Shown: positions 17,714-27,146, counted from the stretch's first letter. The stretch: DNA of 53,369 nt from JAXHUM01 sp034189325 (GCA_034189325.1 JAXHUM010000084.1:1-53369); one strand, 5' to 3'. A program made the numbers and translations. Notes: a model not told the origin generated them from the sequence alone.

Positions 17714-17764
17714 CCTCCTGATTGCGGTCGATCCCACATCTATCTGAGAGACCGGAACAGGAGG
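17714..17764 (+). other. Intercistronic stem-loop between binding protein and ligase genes
   Basis: CCTCCTG pairs with CAGGAGG, and inside it CGGTC pairs with GACCG, separated by short internal loops and a 20-nt apical loop. There is no U-run, so it is not an intrinsic terminator. Such structures often protect the 3' end of an abundant binding-protein message (inference). Confidence 0.4.
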
Positions 17765-17803
17765 GGAAAATGGCGTGTACAGTAATAATGAAGAGGTGAT
17801 TCT

Positions 17804-19699
17804 ATGCCTGAGGAAATCAACCTACCCAGTTTTATGCTGAAGAACTACAAAAGATATGGTGATAACGTTGCCATGAGGGTCAAGGATCGTGGTATCTGGA
17901 ATGAGATTACCTGGAGTGAATACTTTCTCAGCGTCAAAGAAATTTCATTAGGGCTCATGAGCCTCGGCCTGGAAAAAAGCGATAAGATTGCAGTCATAGG
18001 CGAGAATTCGCCGGAGTATTACTGGATCGAGGTGGCGGCCTTGTGTTGCAGGGCGGTTGTGTTGGGGATTTATGCTGACTCCAAAGATTTGGAAATTGAG
18101 TATATCATAAATGATTCAGGTGCCAAGTTTGTCTTTGCCGAGGATCAGGAACAGGTTGACAAGATGCTCGAAATCAAGGACTCCGTTCCTGTTGAAAAGG
18201 TCATTTATTGGGACGAAAGAGGCCTTTGGTCCTATGAAGATTTGTGGCTGATGAGTCTGGATGATTTGAGGGCTTTGGGAAGGAAGTATGATCAGGAACA
18301 CCCAGGTTTATTTGAAGAGAATATAAAGAAGGTTCAGGATGATGATATGACCTTCTTGAACTATACCTCGGGCACGACAGGCAAGCCAAAGGGGGTGATT
18401 TGGACACACAAGCATACCTATAGCGCCCTTGAGGCATGGATGAGCCGTGATGCCTGGCCGGAGGGATGCAACTATCTGAGCTATATCTCGCCTGCCTGGG
18501 CCACAGAACAGTTTATGGGTGTGGCGGGCGGGCTGGCCCGCAGGTTTGTCATTAATTTCCCTGAAGAACCGGAGACGGTTAATGAGAATATCAGGGAGAT
18601 CGGCCCCTATATTCTTATGTTCAATCCGAGATTGTGGGAAAGTATTACTTCGACGATCCAGGGAAAGATGCTCGATTCCTCACCGGAGAAGAGGCTCCTC
18701 TACCGTCTTGCATTGCCTATCGGATATAAACGCGTGGAGCTTCAGCAGGACAAGAAAGGGGCCAATATTTATTGGAAAATCCTCTTCGGCCTTGCCTATA
18801 TTTCGGTATTCAGACCGCTATTGAGCAAGATAGGTTTACTCAGAACGAGGTATGCTTATACAGGGGGAGGGCCTCTCAGTCCCAGTAATTTCAAATACCT
18901 CAGGGCGATAGGGGTCAATCTCAAACAGTTTTACGGCATCACTGAGGGGGGTGGTATTACACTCCATGAGGATGATGATATTCAATTCGAGACGGTTGGT
19001 CCCCTCTTGCCAGGAGTTGAAATCAAAATAACCGAAGAGGGTGAAGTGGCCGTCAAAAGCGATCAGCTTTCCCCGGGGTATTATGGGAAAACCGAGGCCA
19101 CTGCCAAAGTTTTTAAGGAGGATGGCTTTTACTATACCGGAGACGCGGCTATCTTCACCAAAGATAAGCATATGGTTTTCCTGGATAGGGTAAAGGATAT
19201 GATGCAGTTGAGGGGGGGAGAAAAGTTTTCTCCCTCATATATTGAAGGGTCCCTCAAATTCAGCCCTTATATAAAGGATGTTATTGTCACAGGGGGGCCT
19301 GATAAGGATTATGTTGGGGCGATTATACAGATAGACTATGAAAATGTGAGCCGGTGGGCTGAAAAGAGCCGAATCAACTACACGACATTTACAGATCTCT
19401 CGCAAAAAACAGAGGTCTATGAATTGATACGGAAGGAGATTGAAGGCGCCAGCAGGGTTCTACCGGATAACATGAAGGTGAAAAAATATGTCAACCTGTA
19501 TAAGGAATTTGATCCTGACGAGGAGGAGTTGACACGGACAAGAAAACTGAGACGCGCTTATGTCGAAAAGAAGTATAAGGAACTTATTGACGGCATTTAT
19601 GGGGACCGGTCAGAGATTCTGGTAGAGACGGAAATTGGGTATGAAGATGGGAGAAAAGGGGTCATTAAGACAACCATGAGAGTGGCCGTATTAGACTGA
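17804..19699 (+). CDS. AMP-dependent acyl-CoA synthetase/ligase
   Basis: A 631-residue adenylate-forming enzyme that activates a carboxylic acid to its CoA thioester through an acyl-AMP. NYTSGTTGKPKGVIWTHK (around residue 186) is the ATP/AMP P-loop; FYGITEGGG corresponds to the YGxTE motif; YYTGDAAIF is the TGD motif; LDRVKDMMQLRGGEKFSP is the hinge region. The long N-terminal domain and insert around 280-330 resemble long-chain (FadD15-like) ligases. It sits between the two binding-protein modules and the ATPases, so the imported acid is probably activated here (inference). Start at 17804 has GAGGTGA upstream. Substrate range cannot be told. Confidence 0.92.
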   Translation: MPEEINLPSFMLKNYKRYGDNVAMRVKDRGIWNEITWSEYFLSVKEISLGLMSLGLEKSDKIAVIGENSPEYYWIEVAALCCRAVVLGIYADSKDLEIEYIINDSGAKFVFAEDQEQVDKMLEIKDSVPVEKVIYWDERGLWSYEDLWLMSLDDLRALGRKYDQEHPGLFEENIKKVQDDDMTFLNYTSGTTGKPKGVIWTHKHTYSALEAWMSRDAWPEGCNYLSYISPAWATEQFMGVAGGLARRFVINFPEEPETVNENIREIGPYILMFNPRLWESITSTIQGKMLDSSPEKRLLYRLALPIGYKRVELQQDKKGANIYWKILFGLAYISVFRPLLSKIGLLRTRYAYTGGGPLSPSNFKYLRAIGVNLKQFYGITEGGGITLHEDDDIQFETVGPLLPGVEIKITEEGEVAVKSDQLSPGYYGKTEATAKVFKEDGFYYTGDAAIFTKDKHMVFLDRVKDMMQLRGGEKFSPSYIEGSLKFSPYIKDVIVTGGPDKDYVGAIIQIDYENVSRWAEKSRINYTTFTDLSQKTEVYELIRKEIEGASRVLPDNMKVKKYVNLYKEFDPDEEELTRTRKLRRAYVEKKYKELIDGIYGDRSEILVETEIGYEDGRKGVIKTTMRVAVLD

Positions 19700-19722
19700 A
19701 AATTATGTCCCGGAGTGAAAAG

Positions 19723-20502
19723 ATGATCAGCATAGAAAACGACAACGCCATACTGAAATGTGAGAATCTTACCCTGACATTTGGTGGTGTTACAGCCCTG
19801 AACGATTTCAGTTTTGAAATGAAAAGGGATGAGATCCTTGGGATTATAGGCCCTAACGGTGCCGGAAAAAGCTGTGTCCTCAATTGTATCAACGGGTTTT
19901 ATCATCCACAAAAGGGAGATATCTATTTTGATGGAAAACGTATTACAGACGTGAAGTCTCACAAGATTGCCGAATTGGGTGTGGCTCGCACTTTCCAGCA
20001 GATTGAACTCTATGCGGGCATGACGGTCCTGGACAATCTTATGGCGGCCAGGCACATCAAGATGCGTTCGAATTTCTTGATGGAATCGATCTTCTTCGGA
20101 CCGGCTCGAAATGAAGAGATAAGGCACAGAAATATTGTGGAAGATATCATCGATCTGTTGGAAATGGAATCGATTCGGAAAAAGATCGTGGGCACCCTTC
20201 CTTATGGTCAAAGAAAGAAAGTGGAGTTGGGCCGGGCTCTTGCCCTGGAGCCGAAAGTCCTTTTGTTGGATGAACCTATGGCCGGAATGAATGTGGAAGA
20301 GAAGGAGGATATGGCCAGGTATTTCCTGGACGTTTTCGAACAGAGTCACATACCTATTTTTCTGGTTGAGCATGACATGGAAGTGATCATGGATATTGTC
20401 GACCGCCTTATAGCGATTGAATTCGGTTGCAAGATTGCCGAGGGTTCTCCAGATGAAATCATATCCAATCCAAAAGTGATTGACGCCTATCTGGGATCAT
20501 GA
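19723..20502 (+). CDS. Liv-type ABC transporter ATP-binding protein (LivG family)
   Basis: A LivG-family ATPase, 259 residues from the ATG at 19723. The frame opens at an earlier ATG (19705), but CGGAGTGAAAAG is the only ribosome-site-like sequence and precedes 19723. GPNGAGKS (residues 43-50) is Walker A, LPYGQRKKVELGRAL replaces the usual LSxGQ signature with PYGQ as in LivG proteins, LLLDEPMAGMN is Walker B, and VEHDMEVIMDIVDR carries the switch His. With the LivF product it should energise both permease pairs, as it is one of only two ATPases in the cluster. Confidence 0.92.
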   Translation: MISIENDNAILKCENLTLTFGGVTALNDFSFEMKRDEILGIIGPNGAGKSCVLNCINGFYHPQKGDIYFDGKRITDVKSHKIAELGVARTFQQIELYAGMTVLDNLMAARHIKMRSNFLMESIFFGPARNEEIRHRNIVEDIIDLLEMESIRKKIVGTLPYGQRKKVELGRALALEPKVLLLDEPMAGMNVEEKEDMARYFLDVFEQSHIPIFLVEHDMEVIMDIVDRLIAIEFGCKIAEGSPDEIISNPKVIDAYLGS

Positions 20503-20564
20503 ACGAATGAAGTAAAAGGTTTAGAGAAACCGTATATGTGAATCCTTCGAAGGGGTGTAAAGGC

Positions 20565-21362
20565 ATGCTTTCAATGAATAATGTCGAGGTGAAATACAGC
20601 AATGTGATTCTGGTACTCAAAGGACTCTCACTGCAGGTGGATGAAGGACACATTGTCGGGCTGCTTGGAGGAAACGGGGCCGGGAAGAGTACGACCCTCA
20701 AAGCGATTTCAGGATTGTTGAGCACCGAATTGGGTAAGGTAACGGACGGCAACATCATGTTCGATGGTGAGAGGATTGACAACCAAGATCCGGAAAACAT
20801 TGTCAAATACGGTATCATCCAGGTGATGGAAGGCAGAAGGATCTTTGAGCATCTCACTGTTGAAGAAAACTTGAGGGTCGGTAGTTTTGCCTGCAAGGGG
20901 CAGAAGGGGAATATTAGAAAGGACATTGAATCGGTCTATTACTATTTTCCGGTTCTCAAGAGATTAAGCGGCCAGACCAGCGGATATCTTTCCGGTGGTG
21001 AACAGCAGATGCTATTGATAGGCCGTGCCCTCATGGCGCATCCCAGGTTGATGCTTCTTGACGAGCCCTCTCTGGGTTTGTCTCCACTTCTGGTAAAGGG
21101 TATATTCGAGATCCTAGGACAGATAAATGAAGAAGAAAAGACCACACTCCTTCTCGTGGAGCAGAATGCCAAGATAGCCCTTTCATTGGTAGAATATGCC
21201 TATGTCGTGGAAACAGGCCGGGTAGTTCTAGATGGGCCGACAGAAAGTCTCAAAGAAAACGAAGATATTAAAGAATTCTACCTCGGTTTGAGCCGTGTGG
21301 GACAGCGGAAGAGCTACCGACATGTTAAGCATTACAAGCGCAGAAAACGATGGTTGGGTTAG
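20565..21362 (+). CDS. Liv-type ABC transporter ATP-binding protein (LivF family)
   Basis: A LivF-family ATPase. GGNGAGKS (from residue 35) is Walker A, YLSGGEQQMLLIGRALM the ABC signature, LMLLDEPSLGLSP Walker B, and LLVEQNAKIAL replaces the switch His by Gln, as is usual in LivF. AAGGGG before the ATG at 20565 favours this start over a GTG at 20538. The C-terminus has a short strongly basic tail (SYRHVKHYKRRKRW) that is not part of the usual fold. It ends the transport part of the island. Confidence 0.92.
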   Translation: MLSMNNVEVKYSNVILVLKGLSLQVDEGHIVGLLGGNGAGKSTTLKAISGLLSTELGKVTDGNIMFDGERIDNQDPENIVKYGIIQVMEGRRIFEHLTVEENLRVGSFACKGQKGNIRKDIESVYYYFPVLKRLSGQTSGYLSGGEQQMLLIGRALMAHPRLMLLDEPSLGLSPLLVKGIFEILGQINEEEKTTLLLVEQNAKIALSLVEYAYVVETGRVVLDGPTESLKENEDIKEFYLGLSRVGQRKSYRHVKHYKRRKRWLG

Positions 21363-21632
21363 AATACCCTTTTTGTCTGAGACTTTTTTACCTATAATAT
21401 GAACGCTGGAAAGTGACGCCATATTTGTCATAGCCCAGCACCCTTGGTGCCTCCCCTGACCAGCTTTTGTGGCTGAGCCTGATCACATTTCTGTCTCAAC
21501 ATTGACGCTGCATTATATCGAATTGTATCCGAATCGAACTCAACGATAGTATGATAAAACAAAGACGATTGGAAGAGACGGTGGACACCGAGCGATGAAG
21601 TCCTTATCTCAAACAATAGAAAGAGGTGTGCT

Positions 21633-22775
21633 ATGGAAAATGTATTGAGAAGAATCAATGAGATTACCTCCGATCCCTATGCCTATGTTTCACAACATAA
21701 AGAGGAGAAGGGGAAAAAGGTCGTCGGGTGCTTCCCTATGCACATTCCGGAGGAGATGATCCACGCTGCCGGGATGATCCCCGTAGTGATGTGGAGAGGC
21801 AATGAGCCGGTAACGTGGGGACATGCCCATGTGCCCCCTTATGACTGTGGTATCACCAGGAGTTTTGTCGATGACGCCGTAAGGGGGAAACTGGGGTTTA
21901 TGGATGGCATGGCCTTTCATGTGAGGCAGTGTCTACAGGCGGGGGAGTTCCCTTTTATAATGAAAAGACATGTGAAACCGGACTATCTCAAAATCCTTTA
22001 TCTCCCTGCCCTTTATCCCGGCAATGCCACAAGGAATTTTACACTCAAAGAGCTCGAATCTTTTAAAAACTCCCTGGAGGCGTTCGGAGGAACCGTGGTA
22101 AAGGATGATGATTTGAGGGAGAGTATTGAGATATACAATGAAAACAGAAAACTCCTGGAAAGGGTCTATGAGATAAGGAGAGAAAGACCCGAGGTGTTGA
22201 AGGCCCGTGAAATGATGCAGATCGTGTGGTCGGGCATGCTTATGTTAAAGGAAGATCACAATGAGCTTTTAAAGGAACTTATCAAGGGTATGGAAGGGGC
22301 GCCTGGTGAACCGAAAAAAGAGAAAATAAAGGTTATTCCCGTAGGTTGTCTCTGTCAGACATTACAGTTCGATATCCTGGATATTATTGAAGACCTCGGC
22401 ATGATCGTCCCTGATGATGATCTGTATATCGGCTCCAGATATTTTGCCAATCCGGTCGCACTGAACGGCGACCCGATCGCCGCACTTGCCGACCGCTATC
22501 TTGCGAAGACGCCTCTTTGTCCTACCAAGGGTGTGTGGGACATACACTGGGGAGATGAGGCAATAGCAAGGATGAAAGCTAATGGCGCAAAAGGTATTAT
22601 CAGTTTAATGGTCAAGTACTGCCCACCTCATACCTGTTATTACCCTGATTTCAAGAGCAAAATGGAAAGAGAGGGGGTTAATGAGGTGATGATCCAGATA
22701 GAGCACGAAATCATCACGCTTGAGGCCATAAAGACAAGATTGCAGTCATTTGCGGAAATGATAGGGGGTGTCTAA
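21633..22775 (+). CDS. 2-hydroxyacyl-CoA dehydratase / benzoyl-CoA reductase-type subunit (HgdB/BcrC-like)
   Basis: A 380-residue member of the 2-hydroxyglutaryl-CoA dehydratase component D family, whose enzymes use [4Fe-4S] clusters and ketyl radical chemistry to dehydrate 2-hydroxyacyl-CoA or reduce benzoyl-CoA. GCFPMHIPEEMIHAAGM is the family opening (Cys33), with further candidate cluster ligands at Cys72 (YDCGITRS) and in KYCPPHTCYYPDFKSKME near the C-terminus. It overlaps the next gene by one base (TAATG), so the two subunits are translationally coupled. No activator ATPase (HgdC/BcrAD type) is in the window. Dehydratase and reductase cannot be told apart by eye. Confidence 0.88.
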   Translation: MENVLRRINEITSDPYAYVSQHKEEKGKKVVGCFPMHIPEEMIHAAGMIPVVMWRGNEPVTWGHAHVPPYDCGITRSFVDDAVRGKLGFMDGMAFHVRQCLQAGEFPFIMKRHVKPDYLKILYLPALYPGNATRNFTLKELESFKNSLEAFGGTVVKDDDLRESIEIYNENRKLLERVYEIRRERPEVLKAREMMQIVWSGMLMLKEDHNELLKELIKGMEGAPGEPKKEKIKVIPVGCLCQTLQFDILDIIEDLGMIVPDDDLYIGSRYFANPVALNGDPIAALADRYLAKTPLCPTKGVWDIHWGDEAIARMKANGAKGIISLMVKYCPPHTCYYPDFKSKMEREGVNEVMIQIEHEIITLEAIKTRLQSFAEMIGGV

Positions 22776-24034
22776 TGACAATAAGATACAAGGTGAATCG
22801 GCTGAAAACGACCAATGAAATACGACCTCTTGTGGACAAACATTGGGCCGATCTTCGATCGGCCAAGGAAAGGGGGGAACAAGTCGCATGGGCATCAGGA
22901 CCAACCTTTATCTTTGCCTATGCCATGGGCATGAAGTGCCATTTCATGGCTGGATATGCCGCTTATTGCGGCGGTATAGGGGCAGGTGAGGAGGTGCTCA
23001 AGGTGGCTGAGATGGCAGGGGACCTCCCGGAGACCTGTTCTTATCACCGCCTCCATATGGGGATGGGGGAGGCTGTGGCCAGAGGGATCCCTATTAAAGA
23101 ACAGGCCCTACTTCCCATGCCGGATCTCATGGTTGCGGGCCGTCTTTGTCCTGAAATGTCTCATTACGCAGAGGGCTTGAGTCGTCGATTCGGGATCAGG
23201 GTATTGCCGATCGATCTCCCAAGCGTCCATAACCTCGAAGATATGCCGCGTATAAGGGAGTATGTGTACAATCAGTTTAACGAGGTGGTGATACCCACTA
23301 TTGAAGAGGTGTGCGGGAGACCCTTCGATTATGATCGCATGAGTGAAATCTTGACCGTACTGAAGGAAGTGGCCACCCTTAGAAATGAATGTTGGGAGTT
23401 CTTTAAAGAAAAACCGTCTCTCTGGACACTCTGGGATTACGGGGTAAGTATAGCCCCTGTCTTTTACCTCATGGGGAATCCTGCGGGGGTGGACTATTAT
23501 AAAAAACTACTTGCGGAGCTGCAGGAAAGGAAGAAGAAGGGGATTCCCGCCCTGGCCCCGGACGGAGAGAAATACAGGCTCTATTGGGATGGGTGGCTTC
23601 CCTGGGCCTTTCTGGGGAAATTTATGCGGAAATTCACACCTCATGGTGCGGTTTGTCTATGTGGAAGGTATCCCTGGGAGTTTTTTCCCCATCCCGAGTT
23701 AATCGACCCGGAACACCCTGTTGAGACATGGGCCGATCTTTACTACGGTCCTGAGAGTCATCTGGTCTATAGTTTCTCTCCAAATGGGACTGTAGAACTG
23801 ATAAGCGAATTGATAGAGGATTACTCCATCGACGGGTTGCTCATGTTTTCCTCCAAATCCTGTAGGGTCATGAACCTTTCCCAACCCGACGTCATAGACG
23901 TGCTGGATAAGAAGCATGGTGTGCCGGGTGTTATTATCGAAGGGGATATGATTGACGCTGCCATGATCTCAGACTCTCAAATAGAGACCAGACTGGAAGC
24001 GCTCTACGAAATGATCGATTCAAGGAGAGGATAG
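22775..24034 (+). CDS. 2-hydroxyacyl-CoA dehydratase / benzoyl-CoA reductase-type subunit (HgdA/BcrB-like)
   Basis: The second subunit of the radical FeS enzyme, 419 residues. ETCSYHRLHMG corresponds to the conserved Cys-Ser region that holds the cluster, SKSCRVMNLSQPDVI lies in the C-terminal cluster-binding part, and GVIIEGDMIDAAMISDSQIETRLEALYEM is the family C-terminal signature (EGDM..., then ..QxxTRxEAF). The start ATG overlaps the previous stop. Coupled with the upstream subunit it would form the substrate-reducing heterodimer. Upstream acyl-CoA ligase and transport genes fit a CoA-ester substrate (inference). Confidence 0.88.
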   Translation: MTIRYKVNRLKTTNEIRPLVDKHWADLRSAKERGEQVAWASGPTFIFAYAMGMKCHFMAGYAAYCGGIGAGEEVLKVAEMAGDLPETCSYHRLHMGMGEAVARGIPIKEQALLPMPDLMVAGRLCPEMSHYAEGLSRRFGIRVLPIDLPSVHNLEDMPRIREYVYNQFNEVVIPTIEEVCGRPFDYDRMSEILTVLKEVATLRNECWEFFKEKPSLWTLWDYGVSIAPVFYLMGNPAGVDYYKKLLAELQERKKKGIPALAPDGEKYRLYWDGWLPWAFLGKFMRKFTPHGAVCLCGRYPWEFFPHPELIDPEHPVETWADLYYGPESHLVYSFSPNGTVELISELIEDYSIDGLLMFSSKSCRVMNLSQPDVIDVLDKKHGVPGVIIEGDMIDAAMISDSQIETRLEALYEMIDSRRG

Positions 24035-24059
24035 GAGGTTATCCTCCGGAGAGCCTACG

Positions 24060-24084
24060 GCGGCGTTGGAAAAGCCAACGCCGC
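24060..24084. terminator. GC-rich hairpin between convergent genes
   Basis: GCGGCGTTGG and CCAACGCCGC form a perfect 10-bp stem around AAAAG, between the convergent dehydratase and SDR genes. A smaller hairpin GGAGG-TTAT-CCTCC precedes it at 24034-24047. There is no U-run on either strand, so it may act as a processing or factor-dependent end. Confidence 0.45.
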
Positions 24085-24109
24085 ATGATTACGGGTAAGC
24101 ATGGAGGCG

Positions 24110-24865
24110 CTATTTCATATACATGCCTCCGCTCAAACACATGGTTTCACCGGTCATATAGCTGGATTCGGATGATGCCAGAAAGAGTATGGCGTTCGCA
24201 ATATCTTGCGGTTCTCCTTCTCTTCCCAGGGGGATCATCTCCTTTGCCTTTTCAAAGAATTCTTGAGGATATATGCGGCGCAAGAACTCATTCATGATGA
24301 GCCCCGGTGCTATAGTATTCGCCCTTATGCCGTATCGCGCCACCTCCTTGGCCAGGCATTTGGTAAATGCCATGACCCCGGCCTTTGCAGCGCAGTAATG
24401 GGCCTCACCATCATTCGTACCGATCCACCCAGCAATGGATGAGATGTTGATGATACTACCGCTTTTTTGTTCGATCATTTTCGGTAAGACAGCCCTGCAA
24501 GTGTAAAATGTGCCTTTGAGGCATACATCGATAACGGTATTCCACTGTTCGTCCGTCATATCCTTTATCTGGGCGAGGACCTCCCTTCCGGCATTATTGA
24601 CTAATATGTCTATCCTGCCGAACCTCTTGAGCGTCTCTCCTACCAGGTGGTCCACCTGATCTTTCTCGGATACGTCACATAAGACCGATAAGGTGTCCCG
24701 CCCGGTCTGGGACTTGATATCTTCCGCGACGCTCTTGATTCTCTTCTCATGCATATCCGTCACCACCACATTCGCGCCCTCTTTGGCCATGGCCCATACC
24801 GCGGCCTTTCCAATGCCCGCCCCGGCTGACGCCGTTACAATTGCGACCTTCCCCTCTAACCTCAT
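24110..24865 (-). CDS. Short-chain dehydrogenase/reductase (SDR)
   Basis: A 251-residue classical SDR, NAD(P)-dependent. VAIVTASAGAGIGKA is the dinucleotide-binding loop, with TGxxxGxG altered to TASAGAGIG; NNAGRE is the conserved NNAG; the catalytic set is Ser in NISSIAGW plus YCAAK (Tyr-x3-Lys); the C-terminus PLGREGEPQDIANAILFLAS is typical of FabG-like members. The AxAGAGIG form is common in SDRs that act on 3-hydroxyacyl-CoA or steroid-like alcohols. It points against its neighbours and likely has its own promoter in the gap shared with the EF-G gene. Confidence 0.9.
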   Translation of the reverse strand: MRLEGKVAIVTASAGAGIGKAAVWAMAKEGANVVVTDMHEKRIKSVAEDIKSQTGRDTLSVLCDVSEKDQVDHLVGETLKRFGRIDILVNNAGREVLAQIKDMTDEQWNTVIDVCLKGTFYTCRAVLPKMIEQKSGSIINISSIAGWIGTNDGEAHYCAAKAGVMAFTKCLAKEVARYGIRANTIAPGLIMNEFLRRIYPQEFFEKAKEMIPLGREGEPQDIANAILFLASSESSYMTGETMCLSGGMYMK

Positions 24866-24939
24866 GTCTGTCCCTCCTTTTTTTGGATAGATTAATAATT
24901 AGAATTGGACAACTGTTCTGCGTCGAATAAGAAATTATC

Positions 24940-24994
24940 ACATGGGATTTGCCCATGTAAATATCATATTGTGTTTTTCCCTTTGCCCATGTAA
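24940..24994. repeat. Overlapping inverted and direct repeats in a divergent promoter region
   Basis: ACATGGG-ATTTG-CCCATGT is a perfect 7-bp dyad at 24940-24958. The string TTTGCCCATGTAA occurs twice, at 24948-24960 and 24982-24994, 34 bp apart, near three helical turns. It lies between the SDR (minus) and EF-G (plus) genes and could be an operator pair (inference). Confidence 0.4.
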
Positions 24995-25052
24995 CATGAT
25001 GACCCTAATAAGCTTCAGAAAGGATTTGATATTAAATACATGGAATTGGATT

Positions 25053-27146
25053 GTGGAAGAAATTAAGAAGATAAGAAACATAGGAATAAGCGCCCACATT
25101 GATTCGGGTAAGACTACCCTGACCGAGAGGATTCTCTATTACACGAAAAGGATCTCGACTATCCATGAGGTGAAGGGAAAGGACGGTGTGGGTGCCACCA
25201 TGGACTCCATGGAGCTGGAGAAGGAGAGAGGCATAACAATTTCCTCTGCGGCCACTCATTGTGAATGGAAGGGGCACAAGATCAATATCATCGATACTCC
25301 CGGGCATGTGGACTTCACCATCGAAGTCGAGAGGACTCTTCGGGTCATGGATGGTGCTATTCTTATTCTCTGTGCCGTGGGAGGGGTCCAATCCCAATCG
25401 GTTACGGTAGACCGTCAGATGAAACGCTACAAAGTGCCAAGGATCGCCTTTATCAATAAATGTGACCGTTCCGGTGCAAACCCTTACAGGGTGAAGGATC
25501 AGTTGTCTCAGAATTTGAAGCATAATGCCGCCTTCCTGCAGATTCCTATCGGACTGGAGGGACGACATAGGGGAGTCGTGGATTTGATCTCGATGAAGGC
25601 GAACCTATTCGAAGGTCCGAATGGTGAAAATGTTCGATTTACGGAGATTCCCGATGAGTTCATGGATGAGGCCGAGGCCAAGAGAGAAGAACTTCTTGAT
25701 AAGGTCTCCATGTTTTCTGATGAATTGACCGAAGCGATTCTGGAGGAGAGGGTCACGGAAGATCTGATTCATGATGCCATAAGGGCTGGAACTCTGTCAG
25801 GCCAATTAACGCCCGTGCTGATGGGATCGGCTTACAAGAACGTTGGAGTTCAGCCTGTACTGGACGCCGTCAACAGATACTTGCCCGCACCGGATGAGGT
25901 GAAGAATGTGGCCCTTGATCTTGACCTGGAAGAGGAAGAGGTTCCCCTATACAGTGATCCTGAAATGCCTACCGTGGCTCTCGCGTTTAAGCTGGAGGTA
26001 ACGCCGTATGGGCAGTTGACCTACCTCAGGGTCTACCAAGGATCTATAACCAAAGGGGATTCTTTGGTTATCACCGGTTCGCGGAAGAGGATCAAGGTGG
26101 GAAGACTGGTGAGGATGCATGCCGATCAGATGGAGGAAATAAAGACCGCCCATCCCGGAGATATTGTGGCAATTTTCGGGGTGGAGTGTTATTCGGGAGA
26201 TACGTTCACCGACGGACGCATCAGGTACAATATGTCATCCATGTTTATACCCAAGCCGGTTATATCGTTCGCCGTGACCCCCGAAGACGCCAAAGCCGAA
26301 AAGAATATGAGCAAGGCACTCAGTCGATTTGTGAGGGAGGACCCCACATTCAAATATCACGTCGATCACGAGTCGAGTGAAACCATCATATCCGGTATGG
26401 GGGAACTCCACCTGGAAGTCTATGTCGAGAGGATGAAAAGGGAATTCAATGCGGCCGTGACCACAGGGCTTCCCCAGGTGGCCTATCGGGAATCGATTAC
26501 CTCAAAGGCCTCGTTCGACTATATCCACAAGAAGCAAACAGGGGGTGCCGGCCAGTATGGACGGGTGGCCGGTTTTCTGGAGCCCTCCCCTACGGGAGAT
26601 TACGAATTCGTCAACGAGGTTAAGGGAGGGGCCATTCCTACTGAGTTCTTACCTGCGGTGGATAAGGGTTTCCAGTCCTGTTTGGAGAAAGGACTTATGA
26701 CCGGGTTTCCAGTCGTGGGGATGAAGGTGACGGTTAACGATGGTCGGGCACACAGCGTGGACTCCTCCGAAAAGGCCTTTACCTTTGCCGCCATCGGTGC
26801 TTTTAAGCAGGCTTATTCGAAGGCCAAGCCGGTCCTCCTTGAGCCGGTTATGAGGGTCTCAGTCGAATGTCCTACTGAATTTCAGGGCAATGTCATGTCT
26901 TTCCTGAACCAGCGTCGGGGCCTTATTACGAGTTCCGCGGAAGAGGGCACATTCTCCACAATAGAGGCGGAAGTCCCTCTGGGCGAGATGTTCGGTTGCG
27001 CGACTACGCTTCGGTCCTTGACCCAAGGAAAGGCCGAGTTTGCCATGGAGTTTTCCAAATATGCAAAGATCCCGACAGCCTTAGCCGAAGACATCAAAAA
27101 ACAATTGAGAACCAAATCAATAAAAGGAGCGAAAGCTAATGAGTGA
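25053..27146 (+). CDS. fusA: Translation elongation factor G
   Basis: A full-length EF-G GTPase that drives ribosomal translocation. IRNIGISAHIDSGKTTLTERIL holds the P-loop (residues 14-21), KERGITISSAATHCEW is switch I with its Thr, DTPGHVDF is G3 and NKCD is G4. Domain IV and V motifs (KKQTGGAGQYGRV, NQRRGLI) are intact. The frame is open to 24942, but the extra 37 residues are unlike any EF-G; the GTG at 25053 gives 697 residues starting VEEIKKIRNIGIS, as in homologues. The HIDSGKTTLTERIL form resembles mitochondrial-type and spirochaete/delta-type EF-G1. Unusually it lies inside a catabolic island, not in a str operon. Confidence 0.9.
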   Translation: MEEIKKIRNIGISAHIDSGKTTLTERILYYTKRISTIHEVKGKDGVGATMDSMELEKERGITISSAATHCEWKGHKINIIDTPGHVDFTIEVERTLRVMDGAILILCAVGGVQSQSVTVDRQMKRYKVPRIAFINKCDRSGANPYRVKDQLSQNLKHNAAFLQIPIGLEGRHRGVVDLISMKANLFEGPNGENVRFTEIPDEFMDEAEAKREELLDKVSMFSDELTEAILEERVTEDLIHDAIRAGTLSGQLTPVLMGSAYKNVGVQPVLDAVNRYLPAPDEVKNVALDLDLEEEEVPLYSDPEMPTVALAFKLEVTPYGQLTYLRVYQGSITKGDSLVITGSRKRIKVGRLVRMHADQMEEIKTAHPGDIVAIFGVECYSGDTFTDGRIRYNMSSMFIPKPVISFAVTPEDAKAEKNMSKALSRFVREDPTFKYHVDHESSETIISGMGELHLEVYVERMKREFNAAVTTGLPQVAYRESITSKASFDYIHKKQTGGAGQYGRVAGFLEPSPTGDYEFVNEVKGGAIPTEFLPAVDKGFQSCLEKGLMTGFPVVGMKVTVNDGRAHSVDSSEKAFTFAAIGAFKQAYSKAKPVLLEPVMRVSVECPTEFQGNVMSFLNQRRGLITSSAEEGTFSTIEAEVPLGEMFGCATTLRSLTQGKAEFAMEFSKYAKIPTALAEDIKKQLRTKSIKGAKANE

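Noticed and set aside
21633..24034. Calling the FeS pair benzoyl-CoA reductase (bcrC, bcrB)
   Set aside because: Dehydratases and reductases share these motifs and the diagnostic ATPase subunits are absent.
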